In this document: positions 1-12,366 of the stretch, piece by piece
Position numbering within the stretch: position 1 is the stretch's first letter
Layout of the letters: each line of letters starts with the position of its first letter
Assembly (NCBI GenBank): GCA_019095985.1
Contig: CM032660.1
Location: forward strand, 44,801,427-44,865,426
Reading direction: 5' to 3'
DNA length: 64,000 bases
DNA from: Streblospio benedicti
Taxonomy: Eukaryota > Annelida > Polychaeta > Spionida > Spionidae
Program-made: the position numbers and the translations under genes
The notes under the pieces: generated by a model
Seen by the model: the letters and a program-made list of their open reading frames with translations, nothing else
Databases searched by the model: none
Told to the model about the DNA's origin: nothing

Positions 1-99
1 AGAAAACTCTGTTGAGTGCCGCTCCAACTGTTCTAACTGGGCCTGTAATTAAGTGATAAAAAAAACGTTCAAACGCAATGATAACTATGGCCCATTTCA

Positions 100-460
100 T
101 GTACATGTTTATAAAAGGTCACATGAACATACACTCAGTCATTGACCACCCACTGACCATGTAACCAACAAGCTTCTGTCCTTCCACTGAGCATTCACTA
201 ACCTCCCCCCATCCCCATGTGACACACGCTGACCGCCCATATGCATATCTTGTGTTTCTACCCCTCAGGCTGTTTCCGAGTGACTCCTCCCTGACCACCC
301 CACACAGTGACCTTGCTTCTCCTGCTACTTGAGCTGTTCCCCTGTAACATAAACACACTGACCGCCTACTGACCACTCACTGACCGCGTAACTGAACCCC
401 TCTGTCCCCGATGACACCCACTGACCACTCAGTGACCACCCCACCCACTGACCATGTAAA
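100..460. repeat. Degenerate minisatellite built on CACTGACC
   Basis: Many imperfect copies of a short unit (CACTGACCAC, CACTGACCGC, CACTGACCATGTAA) lie in the WDR47 intron. The same string covers the splice donor of exon 3 at 453, so near-copies of that donor recur downstream of the real one, for example around 143-165. Confidence 0.7.
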
Positions 461-2923
461 TCCTGCGTTTCTGCTCCTGTTCCTCGAGCTGTTCGCGGAG
501 CTGTTCCCGCTGTTTCTGGTACTCCTTGTACAGCTCCTGGCTGTTGCTGGTCTGTGGTTGCTCCCCCGCGGCAGACACGCGCAGGCTCGGCGAGCCCGAG
601 CGAGGAGGCGTCGACAGCTGCAATGGTGATTCATCGTGATATCTCGTATATCATATATACTCAGAATATAGATTTTATTACACAATCGTCAATCCCAGAT
701 TGTTCTCCATCAATTGCAGGACTGATCGCTAGGTTATGACAGCTGATAGCGCAGATTCATGACAGTCTTTCATGAATGTGAGGCTTGTAGCCCCAGATAA
801 AAACACGGGCAATATCCACACTAAAAACCATACAGAATTCAGGTTTGAACTAAGATTCTAGTGGCCTAGGGCTACTGGGTTATCCTTAACATTCAGTCCT
901 GTGTTAAGTTGTAATGTAAGTTCAATAAGTAGGTTCTCAATAACAAGAAAATATTTACTAAATGGAAAAAAAAACATTTAGTATCTTTTTTTCTAATAAT
1001 TTATTTCATAAAGAAAAAACAACCAAACTCATCAACCTCAAACAAAAGCTCATTGAGCAGCTTTCATCCTCACCTGTTTTCCTGCCAGCCTGGGACTGCC
1101 TGGTGGCAGTGGCGACCGAGGTTTGGGTGGAGTATTCTCAATCGCTACACTGCTGTGTGTATCGATAGTGTCTCCAGCATCAAACAGCTTGTCAACTGAG
1201 GATGTCATGGGGTCTGGGGTGCGGCGTAGGGAGGTGAGGTTAGGTGAGGACGAGAGATGGAAGCCGCCGAAGGAACGCGACATCAGGTGCTGCTCACCGC
1301 CTCCTGCAGGCGACAATCGAGGGGTAATAGTAATTTAACCATGAAGTCTGTTTGATATTTCAATATTTTCATTGATGATACATATCATGATACACTATAT
1401 GCCACATTTAGATAGCCAGTCAGGATTAGGTAGGAAAGTGGTACTAGTCAGTAGGACGAGTAACCAGGGTGAGAACTACCCACTCATCCGGGCGTATTGG
1501 CCAGTGAAAATTTGTGAAAGATGAGTAAGAAGTTTTAGCAACTCATCCTATTGGTGAGTAGCAATTCTGATCAATTTGGCATACAGATATAGAATTTCTG
1601 CAACAAGCTTATTTTGTGCAGGGCGAGTAGACATTTGAGGGTTACTAGTCCTGCAGACTACCTGAACTTTTCCACTTAATGCTGACCCTGGTAAACATTG
1701 ATAAATGATAAACACAAGTGTCCCATCTGAAAGATACAGCTTTATGCTTACTTGTCAACATTGAAGGTATCATCATACTTCATGACAGATTATCATTGCA
1801 ATATTTCTTTTATGTAGCCAAGGTGTGAACAGTGAGTGACATTATGTGTAAACAATTCTTATTAAAATAATCAACATATCTTTGACTCAAAAATTAACAT
1901 GTCAAGTACTAAACTAAGAAACTTACCGAAGCTGTCCCTGCGTCCAATCGGGTTGAGCCCAAAAGCAAGACCGTCAAACTGCGGGTTGAGACTCCGTGTC
2001 ATCATCTCGGCGGAGCGAGGCCTTAATGCCGGCATTGCGGAGTGGGGGAACATCTTGGGCTTGATGGGTGTGACTAGAATCTGTTCTGACCAAGATGCCT
2101 CAAGAGACGGCTTTTCCATTGGTTTGACATCGATGTTGAGGGTTTTCTGCTCAAACGGGCATGTGAAGATGTCATGAGGGATTGCTTGAAGCCACGACAG
2201 AAGACTGAGGTCTGTATCACCGAATCCTGTGCCACTAAGAAGGTTGGTGATTTTTAGGTCTTTAGCAGAGTCTATTTCTTTGCTCGTTGCTTTGTATTGA
2301 CAATAATTAACACAAGATTCATATAAGATTCCTTTGATCAACAACTGGATTAAGCGGTCTTCCTTTGCTTGTCGATATCGCTCATCACTTTTTTTGTCCT
2401 TTTTATCAACAGGTAGAAATTTCTCAACAAGTGGTAAGATATCTTTGAAGCATTCGACCCGAGCATTGCTTGGATTCCAATGCTGATAATCTGCATGGTC
2501 TGAAAGCTTGGAAAGAGTCAGTAAGAGACAGTAGTTGTTATAATCCTCTTTTGTTGGGCATAGTTGCTCCAATGTGTGGAGACATTTAACCACTTCCTCG
2601 ACAGTTATTTCATACATGGGGGACGATTCCCCTTTGATGCATAACAACTCCAGATATTTGTGTTTATAGATAATATATTGGAATTTTTTCAAGTCAAATG
2701 TGCTCAGTGTCCCTAATGGCTGAATAAAATCAATGACATCGTCCCATTGACCATCCAGAATGAGCTGTCGCAGAAACAGCAAATCATCTGAATATGCGCC
2801 ATTGATAATTCCACTTTCCCTTTCAAGTGAGAGTAAACTAATGTTGAGGGACCGATTCTGGAGAAACTCCAGCACCAATTTGATGACCTCATTTTCAGTG
2901 AGGCGGATGTTGGTAGAAGGCAT
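453..2923 (-). CDS. WDR47: WDR47 (nemitin), N-terminal part, three exons
   Basis: WDR47 is a microtubule-associated WD40 protein that works in neurons and at motile cilia. Coding exons on the minus strand are 2923-1927, 1303-1074 and 617-453. The first starts at the ATG at 2923 (MPSTNIRLTENEVIKL); an in-frame TTG nine bases upstream is not the likely start. It holds the LisH/CTLH region, with close matches to the human protein such as LRQLILDGQWD, DLSLLSWLQ and FEQKTLNI. Exon 2 is a Ser/Pro-rich linker. Exon 3 ends in the coiled-coil ELYKEYQKQREQLREQLEEQ. The junctions are consistent: donor GTAAGT after 1927 (phase 1), acceptor CCTGCAG before 1303, donor GTGAGG after 1074 (phase 0), acceptor ATTGCAG before 617, and a weaker donor GTCAGT after 453. 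The WD40 repeats must lie left of the window. The gene is head-to-head with EEFSEC. Confidence 0.93.
1423..1690. repeat. Dispersed repeat, AGGATTAGGTAGGAAA / ACTCGTCC family (copy 1)
   Basis: It begins with GTCAGGATTAGGTAGGAAAG and contains repeated GACGAGTA / ACTCATCC words. Related copies lie at 37590-37757 and 59586-59826. The outer words (CAGGATTAG and CTGACCCTGG or its kin) look weakly inverted, so a small non-autonomous DNA element is possible. No coding capacity is seen. Confidence 0.6.
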
Positions 2924-3704
2924 AGTCACCAATTTTCTAGATGTCTAAGCAAGGGAGGAAAACCATGATCTGAAATAAAGATGTAAATATTTTTTATTTT
3001 TACACGAAATCATTTTGATGTCTAGATCTATCAATACAAATCGTTTTCACAATAATTAGCGTGACAGTTTTAGGAGAGGGAAGCCGACCATAAAAGTCTA
3101 GATTTGTCATTTTGACATGGACAGAGAAAGAAGTTATGAACGAAATATCCCAAGCCTGGAGAAAAAACATTCAAAGGGAAGTTGTGGATGTCAGATATGA
3201 ATCACACATTGCAATATCCTTCTGGAGGGTATTTAAAACATCAATTGTATTCAAACTATAATCATTCTTGTGCATATCTTAGACAATTTAGTCTTCTACT
3301 ACATTCCAAATTTTAATGAACATATAAATGCATACTGACTCACTAAAATAGTATAATTTTACTCCTATCAATATTTTTTTAGCTGTCAAGCCGCCATTAA
3401 AATATTGTAATAATTAGCATGATCGTCAAATGTTGAACATTTTATGTGTCGGTAATTTTTTATGTTTTCAAATAACAATATCATTAAATCGAAAAGTTTA
3501 TTATGAAAATGATACAATTACAATTTTCGTCTAATTTCATACAATATCTAATATTAAAAATGTGAATTATCAAACCGAATGAACCTCTATTTATTTAACC
3601 TGAGAGACTCGGTCCGTACAAGAACAGTTTCATAACATCAATGTCTAATTTAATAATGTTTACATGTACTTGTGACGTAACACCTGTCAAGGTACTCCCC
3701 CAAA
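2924..3704. promoter_or_regulatory. Probable bidirectional promoter, WDR47 / EEFSEC
   Basis: About 780 bp separate the start codons of two divergently transcribed genes, so both 5' UTRs and promoters must lie here unless an upstream non-coding exon exists. The stretch is AT-rich with no clear TATA box or CpG cluster. No repeat or other gene was recognised in it. Assignment is from gene arrangement only. Confidence 0.5.
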
Positions 3705-6700
3705 ATGTCAGATCGTGTTCTCAACTTTAATGTGGGAGTTTTGGGCCATGTAGATAGCGGCAAAACGAGCCTAGCCAAAGCTCTTAGCACAGTGGCAAGT
3801 ACTGCTAGCTTTGACAAAAATCCCCAGAGTAAAGAACGAGGCATCACTCTTGATTTAGGCTTTTCCTCCTTCGATATTGACATCCCGGATCATCTCAAAG
3901 ATGGCAAGCTGGATAAATTACAATTCACGTTGGTCGATTGTCCTGGTCATGCATCACTTATTAGGACCATCATTGGAGGTTTATATGTTTGGTTACTTAG
4001 TATAGATAAAGTGTAGTGATTTTCAAGTGCTGTTATTCTATACTTTTCTTGTATTTACGGGGATTCCCATACAATGTGGTACAAAATATGGGCCACCTAT
4101 TAATTAGTGCTGGGGGAGTCTTTTTTTTTCAAACTTCATTTATCTTTGACAGTATACTCACGTAGTGTAAACCTTGGGTACACACTTAATGGCTTCATCA
4201 CTTTGCAAAATTATATTCTTCCAATTTTTTAAAGGTGCTCAAATCATTGATCTGATGATGCTTGTGATTGATGTGACCAAGGGAATGCAGACGCAAACTG
4301 CTGAATGTCTAGTCATTGGTCAAATTGCTTGTGACAAAATGATTGTCATATTAAACAAAGTGGACCAGATTCCAGAAGCGAAACGAGCGACATCAATTGA
4401 AAAGGTAGGATTTGAACCTCAAAGTGACAAGATCAATATTCTTTAGAAATAGTACAATTGTTTTATAATGATCTAAATTCATTGCATCTTCCATTGATTT
4501 TTTTTTTTAAACTGAAAATCACAACTAATTATTTTCCATTAGATGACAAAACGAATGCAGAAAACGCTAGAAAACACCAAATTTTCTGGCTGCCCCATCA
4601 TTCCTGTAGCAGCTAAACCAGGTGGCCCAGACGTAAGTACAGTTCTATTCCATCATTGTTGACTGTAACAACATTGACAATTTNNNNNNNNNNNNNNNNN
4701 NNNNNNNNNNNNNNNNNNNNNNNNNNNNNNNNNNNNNNNNNNNNNNNNNNNNNNNNNNNNNNNNNNNNNNNNNNNNNNNNNNNCAAAATATTATAGTAAG
4801 TTTAGATGCCAAAGCCAATAAACCTCTTAAGATGTGTACGAATTCTACCGTCATGTTTTCACTGCTGTCATCATGCAGGGCGACCGCGCCGGTCTCTGTG
4901 TGACCCAATTTGACCCCAAGTTGCTGGAGCGCGGCCTTGTGTGTTCTCCTGGCGCCCTGCCAACCATAGACGCGGCTGTCATTTCCGTGCAGGTGAAGCA
5001 CTACACTTTTATAGTAGAATCTTTCTCTATCCCTATGCTTGAACTTTACATTCAAGAAAAAAAATTCCGAGTCTGAGAGAGCTTTCAACTCATAGGCTGA
5101 TTTAGAGAGGGTGTGGGGTGGAGGTGATGATCCCTCCTTTTCAGAGTAAAATATTTAATTTTCATAGGTTTTTAGCAAAAGCGATGAGATCCTTTTAGTG
5201 CACCCCCTCCCTTTTCCAAAGACCTATATCTGCCAGTACAACTCCTTTTGAAGTTTTCATCAGTCTGTCACCAATCTGCCTCTTCGTCATGCGACAGTGG
5301 TGTAACGTCACTGCCACATTGGGGAAAAAAAATTTAAGAGGAGTTGAAAGCTCTCTAATTATAGCATGGATATTATGGATAATGACTGTCACAGCTGCAG
5401 CTGGCAGTGAAATGACTCTTGTAAAATTGCAAATGTTCAGTGAATAAAATCCAACTCTGGATTTAGTGCCCTAGATCATAATGTGAAGGTTGGCTGGTTA
5501 TAAATGTATACATGTATTATCATTAAGTATTATTGGATAGTGAGTCTAAACGACACATATTCATTTAACATTTTCTATTTCTAGCGGATCTCATACTACA
5601 AGGGGACGATAGCCACCAAGGCCAAGTTCCATGTCTCCATGATGCATGACACCGTCATGGCCAAAGTGACGTTCTTCGGTCTCTACGGCGACCGCTCGTG
5701 GGACGAGACGACGCGTACGTTTGACTTCAGCCAGGAATATCTGTACCAGGACGAACTCAAGTCCATGACTGGGGCAAATATTGAAGACGATGGCGCAGAA
5801 ATGCCCAACAGGTTGGCATTGTTAAGTGGACTATTGGAGTCTGTATACCTATATGCAAGTTTATATATATACAGACCTTAATAAACAAGCCTTTTCGACT
5901 TGGCTATACAGCATTCTTTGTCTATAATTTGGCATGCGGCAGTAATGTGTGAATATAATACTAGTTACTTCCATTACATGATATAAATAATATTACTGTT
6001 GTGCGCTATGACAATACCTGGATCTGCTAGTGTTCTTAACTTCTTATTGCCTTTTACTCCAGGCAGTATAATGTGACAAGGATGCTATGACCTGGTGTGA
6101 ATGTTAAGTCACTAGAAGAGTGAATTGGGTCTCTAAATAAGCACATTGACATTTACAATCCGTCTGTCTCCTGCCTCATTCAGCCAGTTTGCGCTGCTGG
6201 AGTTTGAGAAGCCCATTACATGCACGAGCCACTGCCTGGTGATCGGTTCTCGCCTCGATACGGACATCCACAGTAATGTCTGCCGACTCGCCTTCCACGG
6301 ACGCCTGCTTCACGGAATCTCAGACACCAAATATGCCGAGAACGTGCTTCCAACGCTGCGCGTGTACAAACACAAGAGCAGGGATGGAGTTGTCGAAAGA
6401 AAGGTTTGTATGCAGTTTAGGTTATATTGAAATCTGATCAGTTTAACTAATACAGTTGGAGGGACGGAAATTGAAAATTCTAGTTATATGAAATTTCAAG
6501 TATATTAATAACTACATGTATATCAAAATGAAAATAACAAAAATTAAAACGTGTCTTTTAGAAGTTTTGAATGTTTGCAATAAATATTGAAATAGTAAAG
6601 TAGAAGAACAATAAAAATCATGAATCCGTCTGCGACTTTGTTTTTTAAGGTGCAGGACTACGCTACGATTTGTATTTAAGGTGGATGAATACACTGGTTT

Positions 6701-7854
6701 TATTTAAGGTGGATGACTACGCTGTGATCTGTAAAGGCCTGTTCAAGAAGGAGAGCAACATGGACGCCTTTTTGAACCTGCAGGTGGCGCTGTCGTCAGG
6801 GGAACGAGGGGTCATCGAGGGCAGCTTTGGCCAGAGCGGAAAGTTCAAAGTCAGAATTCCAGGTACTTCTGTCTTTTCTCTTTTGAGACATGATTTTAGT
6901 ACTCGTTATTATTGTATCATTTACAAGGATTTACAGAGGTATCAATCTTGATTCAATATATGTCTCATGTTTTCTCATTTGGTTCTCATTTTTCATTGTT
7001 TTGTATTAACTATTATATTAAAGTTCAAAAAGGTCCTAGAATATTATTATTCTTTAAAGCTTTCTGCCTTCTAAGTTCTTCTAATAGGAAGTAATTGCTA
7101 TGTCAGTCGTCTAGCTATTTTTGAAAACTCTATAAGATACATATGCATGAAAAAACAATTTACATTTTTAAATAAACAATTTTATCTTTTCTAAATGTAA
7201 AAGGCAACCTGTGTTGATAAAGATAACTTTGCATTTGCATTCTGCCCCTGGACATTATTTCTGGGTTTTAAGATATTTTTCATTAATAGAAATTTAATTT
7301 GGGCATGTCAGGATTTTTGTTTTATATTTTAAATATTTGATTGTTTATTAAGCTGTTTTTCATTCATTCCTATTTTAACAATTATTTCAAATACACAACT
7401 CTAGTCATATACATTTCTTTCAATTTATTACTAGAAGATTCTTTTTATTTCAATTCCAGACTTTTTTGTCATATTAGATAGTTGGTATTTTTCTCATGAT
7501 TGGTGTTGTCATTTTACTTTTTGCACCAACTTATAAATAAAAATCTGAATTAATTTAAATTTCAAGATCGCAACCTCCTCTTCATTGTTAAAAAAATGAT
7601 GACTATTTTTGAATATTTAAAGTATTTTTCTTATATTGTTCACAAAAAGTATTAATTTACTCACAGTTTTCTTCGTCTCTGTAGAGGGCCTAAGCCCTGC
7701 TGCACAACTCGCCCTCTCGACAAAGTCAGGAAAGAAAGCGAAGGGCAAAGGTCAGGAGGGTCAGGGGGAGGAGCCAGCAGAGGTCATACGGGTCACGCTC
7801 AAGTTCAAACGCTACATGTACGACCCGCACAAAAAGATGATACAGACGATGTAG
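3705..7854 (+). CDS. EEFSEC: EEFSEC, selenocysteine-specific translation elongation factor
   Basis: EEFSEC is a GTPase that delivers Sec-tRNA to ribosomes at UGA codons in selenoprotein mRNAs, together with SECISBP2. Visible exons: 3705-3978, 4235-4404, 4543-4632, 4879-4992, 5585-5811, 6184-6403, 6709-6862, 7685-7854, stop TAG at 7852. Exon 1 has the P-loop GHVDSGKT, switch I SKERGITLDLGF and G3 DCPGHAS; exon 2 has ILNKVD (G4). Exon 4 matches the human protein through GDRAGLCVTQFDPKLLERG. Exons 5-8 form domains III and IV (FEKPITC, CLVIGSRLD, FGQSGKFKVRIP) and end in LKFKRYMYDPHKKMIQTM. Phases agree at every joined junction. About 80 residues at the start of domain II, expected between exons 3 and 4, are absent and probably fall in the 4684-4783 gap. 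The closing part before the last motif is Lys/Gly-rich, as in other animals. Confidence 0.96.
4684..4783. other. Assembly gap, 100 N
   Basis: An exact 100-N run between EEFSEC exons at 4543-4632 and 4879-4992. The real size is unknown. It must hold the exon or exons for the start of EEFSEC domain II. Confidence 0.99.
6640..6708 (+). repeat. Repeated splice-acceptor segment before EEFSEC exon 6709
   Basis: The words TTTAAGGTGGATGA and a decayed TTTTAAGGTGCAGGACTACG occur just upstream of the true exon start TTTAAGGTGGATGACTAC. The acceptor and first codons are thus present roughly three times in 70 bp. Only the last copy continues into the conserved reading frame. Confidence 0.7.
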
Positions 7855-8850
7855 GACTTCTCTGGTCATTTATTTGTTTTTCAATGAAATTTACAATGGA
7901 CTTCAACATGTCCTACTTTGTACGAGTTGCAGGTTCTGTTGTTTTGCTCATAATCACAGGCACCAGCATCAAGGTTTGTGGACGTAACCACTATTGAAAA
8001 AAAATGGAAGAAGAAAGGTGAAAAATGTAACCGAAAAATTAAATGTATTTCCATATCTGTTGAAAAGACATGTTTAGAAGTGTGCAGAGAATGATGATGG
8101 TATCAGTCGGAATATAAGTATACAAGTGCCTTTTGATGAAAGAGTGAAATTAGATATAGGAAATTGTCAATTGTGTAGGTCAATGAGTGCGTTATGAATT
8201 ATATTCAAGTGTTCTACTTTTCAAGACAATTTTGTTTTTGTTTTAAACAATTGTTCATGTTGAAACTGTTAAACTTGGCTCAAGATAATTGTGAAGAAGT
8301 TTTTAGAAGAACAAATATTCATGTTGATTGTTTATATACGTTTTATCAGGGAGGTACAGTACGTAGCAACTTGTTATCTCAAAGCTGCAGGGAAAACAAT
8401 AAAATACTGGAGATAGTCAATATTGAACATAACCAACAAATTTGTACTTTACATTTTTTTTCTGAAGGACACTATTATGTTGAAACCATTGATGAGCATG
8501 TTGTATTTTGAAGGCTATTGGACTTTTTTTTACTATAACGGATAAGTAAAATACAAAAATGTAAGAAAATACTGAAATCTGTTCATATTTAAATGTAGGT
8601 AAATGGAAATGTAACTAACCTTGACATTAAAAATATTGAAATGAAAAAAATCAAGATAACAAGATTCTGCCGTATTGTATATTTTCTCACATTTAGGGTT
8701 TTTAAATGGAGGGCATATTTTAGATCAAATAAATATGCTTAATTCATTGGAAGGTGTAATATTGCTAAATCAGTTCATACAAATTGAATGTCACATGTTA
8801 TTTTCAGCATTCAAAATATACAAATAAAAATGTTTTTAAATGAAATGTCA
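7855..8850 (+). other. EEFSEC 3' UTR
   Basis: AT-rich non-coding sequence follows the EEFSEC stop. AATAAA signals occur at 8728-8733 and 8823-8828, so the transcript probably ends near 8750-8850. Open frames in this stretch show no family signature. Confidence 0.55.
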
Positions 8851-9284
8851 AATTATACCACCAATAATTAGATATTTAGTTTTTAAATTCTTAATTTTTA
8901 TTCAATTACCTTGTAAAAATACTACTGCTACATTTGTTTATTTGAAGTAAATAATTTAGGGAAAAATTATTATTCAAATAAATTGCTAACTTTTACGAGT
9001 TCATGATTTTTACTTAAAAATTTGTATGGATGTCAAGGGATTATCCAATATTAGGTTAGAGCGCAGAGGCAATGTGAAAATATAGAAGCTGCTGGGAACG
9101 AAGGTACCGTTCTGGTGTATACCTAGAAAGTTTCGGAAAGTACTACAGATAAAGATTTTAAAAACAGGATTATGAAGGTCAAGATGTCAGGAGTGACGCA
9201 GGTAGGGAAAGACTATTATCCAGTTTGATAACGAACAAGGACTGAAGAAAACAAATGTGGAAAAAAACACTAAAACTACATTTC

Positions 9285-12155
9285 AATAATTTATTACATT
9301 TATTTTCACTGGAAAAAATGCTGTAAGATTGTTGCAGATGATATAAAACAAGTCTACAAAAAAGTAATATTTTAACTAGACTAATATCTAAAAAAGTCCA
9401 CCTGCTGTAATTCTTGGAATCAAAAAGATCCTAGACTTGACCTGATTTTAAGATGTTGCTGCTCTTTAGAACGATTCCCTGATATTTTGTTCGATAAAAT
9501 ATTTGTAAAACCTAATATTTCCAGTCATTATCATTCTTAGTTACTAGTATGCATATAAATACTGTTTATACCTTTGTGTATATGAAAAGAATCTTCTCCA
9601 ATATTGGTTACTATGGACCCGCAAGTGGGTTTTTTACACATCAAGTCATTTTGATATCAAGGCTTTTTTTTTTATAAATTTAATGATTTTAACCTGTGAC
9701 TTATTTGGCACAAAAAATTGTTTGTTGTAGTTAGAAACAAATGTAACATTACACAAAAGCATCGACACTATTTTACCTAAAAAACAGTTATGCAGCACTC
9801 CATTGAAGTATTATGTATGACATTTACATCTTGATAAATTCATTATTCTTAATGTTTAAAAGTATAGATTTGTGCACTTCTAAAAAAAATACATGTACAC
9901 AATAATTGTTGACAACACAAACAATTAGTCCCTGTGTAAAATTATATGAAACTGACTAAAAAACAGAAATTTGCAGTAAGACTTAATAAAGAAAGTATTT
10001 CATTCTGTTCTTTCCATACATAAAATTAAATTCTGGTAACAGAAATACTAGTATACTATAAATAATATTAAATGCCCATATTTTGTCAAAGAGCATTCGC
10101 TGACGAAAACAGTTAAAACATTCTTATTGTAAAACATACAACCTAACATCATAGCAACCAACACAATTCTATTTACGATCTACATGTATACGATCCCTGC
10201 ATCTGCTCTTGAATACATACAGGCAATTGGATATCTATAATTTAATATGATTTCCTAGATAAATCTTGCACCTTTGCAAACTGAGACTTTGAAAGGTTCT
10301 AACACACTATATAAGGGTCTCGTGTTCAATTGATTTGATATGATGTAGTTTTACCATCTAATTTTTTATATGCATGCCTCGCTAAGCAATGATCACCATC
10401 CAAAACCAACTTTTACATGCAATAAAAACTGCCAGTTTCTTGTCGATTCAAATGTTTGGGTGTCTTGTTATCATCAACCACAGTGCACTATATTCTTTTG
10501 TAAAGCTGTGGTAAAATAGTTTACGTTATATCAAAGGGCTTGATTTAAGATTATGTAAATCCTGTATATCTGTGTACTTGACCATTCTTTTGATACAGAC
10601 TGTTGCACACAACAGCCTGCTCTGGTGGAGAGGGATGGCCTATCCGATGTCGTATTGATAATTGTACATGGCTGATACAAGCTGCTCAATGTGTAGTCAC
10701 ATGTGTAAAGGGCACTATAATTTTGGTTGCACTTAGAGGTCGGTTTCAGACGGTGAATTATGACCATGAAGTGATGATTATAAATGAACGCTATCATATA
10801 CCTTCATGCAACTTCAACACGTGTGATGTGATTTAATGTAGCTCAAAATAAGCTGAATAAATGATAATTCTTCAGTTAAAGAATGAAATGATACACAAGA
10901 TAAAATGAACATTTTCTATGGTTAAAATCTAAATCATAAATATATGTGAACATCAAAAGTGCTTTCACATGAAAGTAGACTCATCTTGCTTAGACATCAC
11001 GCAATAAAATTACAGTAGTTCATCACTGAGCTTTGAATGGCTGTTAACAACTACTTTTCGCATCTTTGACCATAACCTCATTTTATACATACCTCGTCAT
11101 GAGAATCATTTTCTCATAACCAAATTAACTTCAATTTTGTGTCAAATGCGAACAATATAAATGCAGAGTAACTTCCACATCTAAAGCAGAAGAGAAATAA
11201 ACAGACAAATACACAAAATGATACTAACAAAGTTATCAACTTAACTTCAAAATTTTGTGTTTTAAATAAACATGCAATTAAATTACTGAATTAATTACTT
11301 TATAAAAACATTAAATTTAATTTACTAGAGTATCAGCATAAGGCAGCTTTTTTATCACATTCAGTACGATATAACAAGATCGGACTTGTCCATTGTAAAC
11401 ATCTTACAAATACGATGTACATGTAGCGAGAAGTGTTTAATAAATTGTTATCAAACAAGATTTAAAAGATCACGTCTACACGAAATTCATTACATTTATT
11501 TCAGAGAAAACACTTTTAGCAATTATAACCTACACTAGTATATACATGAGAAGTCATAAACGCACACTTGTACATTTTCCAAACTTAAATTAAAAAGTCA
11601 TAATGCACACATACATAACCACACAACTGTCCTCACATACTGACTATTGTTTACTATTTTTCACACGCACGCCTTAAACATGGATCCATAAAGTCATTTG
11701 AATTACTTGATCTTGTAGAATATATATGTAGAGAGGCTTTAACAATAGTAAATAGTAAATATTTACTATTAGTAAAGTGGATCAGAAATGAGAGGGAGAA
11801 TTTTACCGTAAAAACTGCACTATTTCAAGCGAATGACTTGAAAAACAAAACATTAACATATTGATGGTGTTTTTAAGATGTTCAATGATTTTCTCAGACA
11901 TTAGAACAGTAGATGACAACTTTGGCTAAAAACTGACTGGCACACAGGTTCTTCATAAATCCGTCAATGACTCCAGGCTACAACTTCTCTCCAGCTACTG
12001 CAGCATCCTGGACAAAAGCCATTTCACCCTCTTGCATCATTGTGAGAAGCTGGGCATTGGGGCAACAGACCCATCAAACAACCTGGATATCAAATTCTAT
12101 TTGCTGCTACACTTCCTCCTACATCTTTTGAAGAGATCCACGTTACCAGCTACTG
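9285..12155 (-). other. Probable long 3' UTR of the Polycomb-like gene
   Basis: The Polycomb-like stop codon is at 12158-12156 and nothing coding is seen to its left until EEFSEC. Minus-strand AATAAA signals at 9295-9290 and 9304-9299 could end a roughly 2.8-kb 3' UTR, convergent with the EEFSEC 3' end. The stretch is AT-rich and free of recognised repeats. The extent is inferred. Confidence 0.4.
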
Positions 12156-12366
12156 CTACTTCCTGAACAAGTCCATGTCATCGTACCACTCCACCAGATA
12201 CTGCAGCTGTCCCGTCTCTTCGTCCAGCCTCGATGCCCGGATTTGGAAGTCGTCATGCTCCAGCGCGTCTCCCACGTAGATACACTCTTCGAGGATGGAG
12301 GCCGTGTCCCCGCCGCTTCCCAGCATGCCCCGCGTAGCTACGGCAATAGGGAGTTTGGTCGTGTCG
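12156..12366 (-). CDS. Pcl: Pcl last coding exon: C-terminal SUZ12-binding-type domain
   Basis: 211 nt, acceptor TTGTTACAG, stop TAG. It ends FQIRASRLDEETGQLQYLVE then WYDDMDLFRK. This corresponds to the conserved Polycomb-like terminus (human PHF1 VRVLARRVRPDGSVQYLVEW), which binds SUZ12 and stabilises PRC2 on chromatin. It is separated from the previous exon by a 7.6-kb intron full of repeats. Confidence 0.92.

Noticed and set aside
377-739. Open frames opposite WDR47 exon 3
   Set aside because: They are antisense shadows of the coding exon and of the CACTGACC minisatellite.
7855-8850. SECIS element, given EEFSEC upstream
   Set aside because: EEFSEC is not itself a selenoprotein, the frame has no internal UGA, and I see no convincing SECIS core pairing.
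7855-9280. Open frame at 8194-8511 as a gene
   Set aside because: Lies in the EEFSEC 3' UTR, AT-rich, no family similarity and no splice context.
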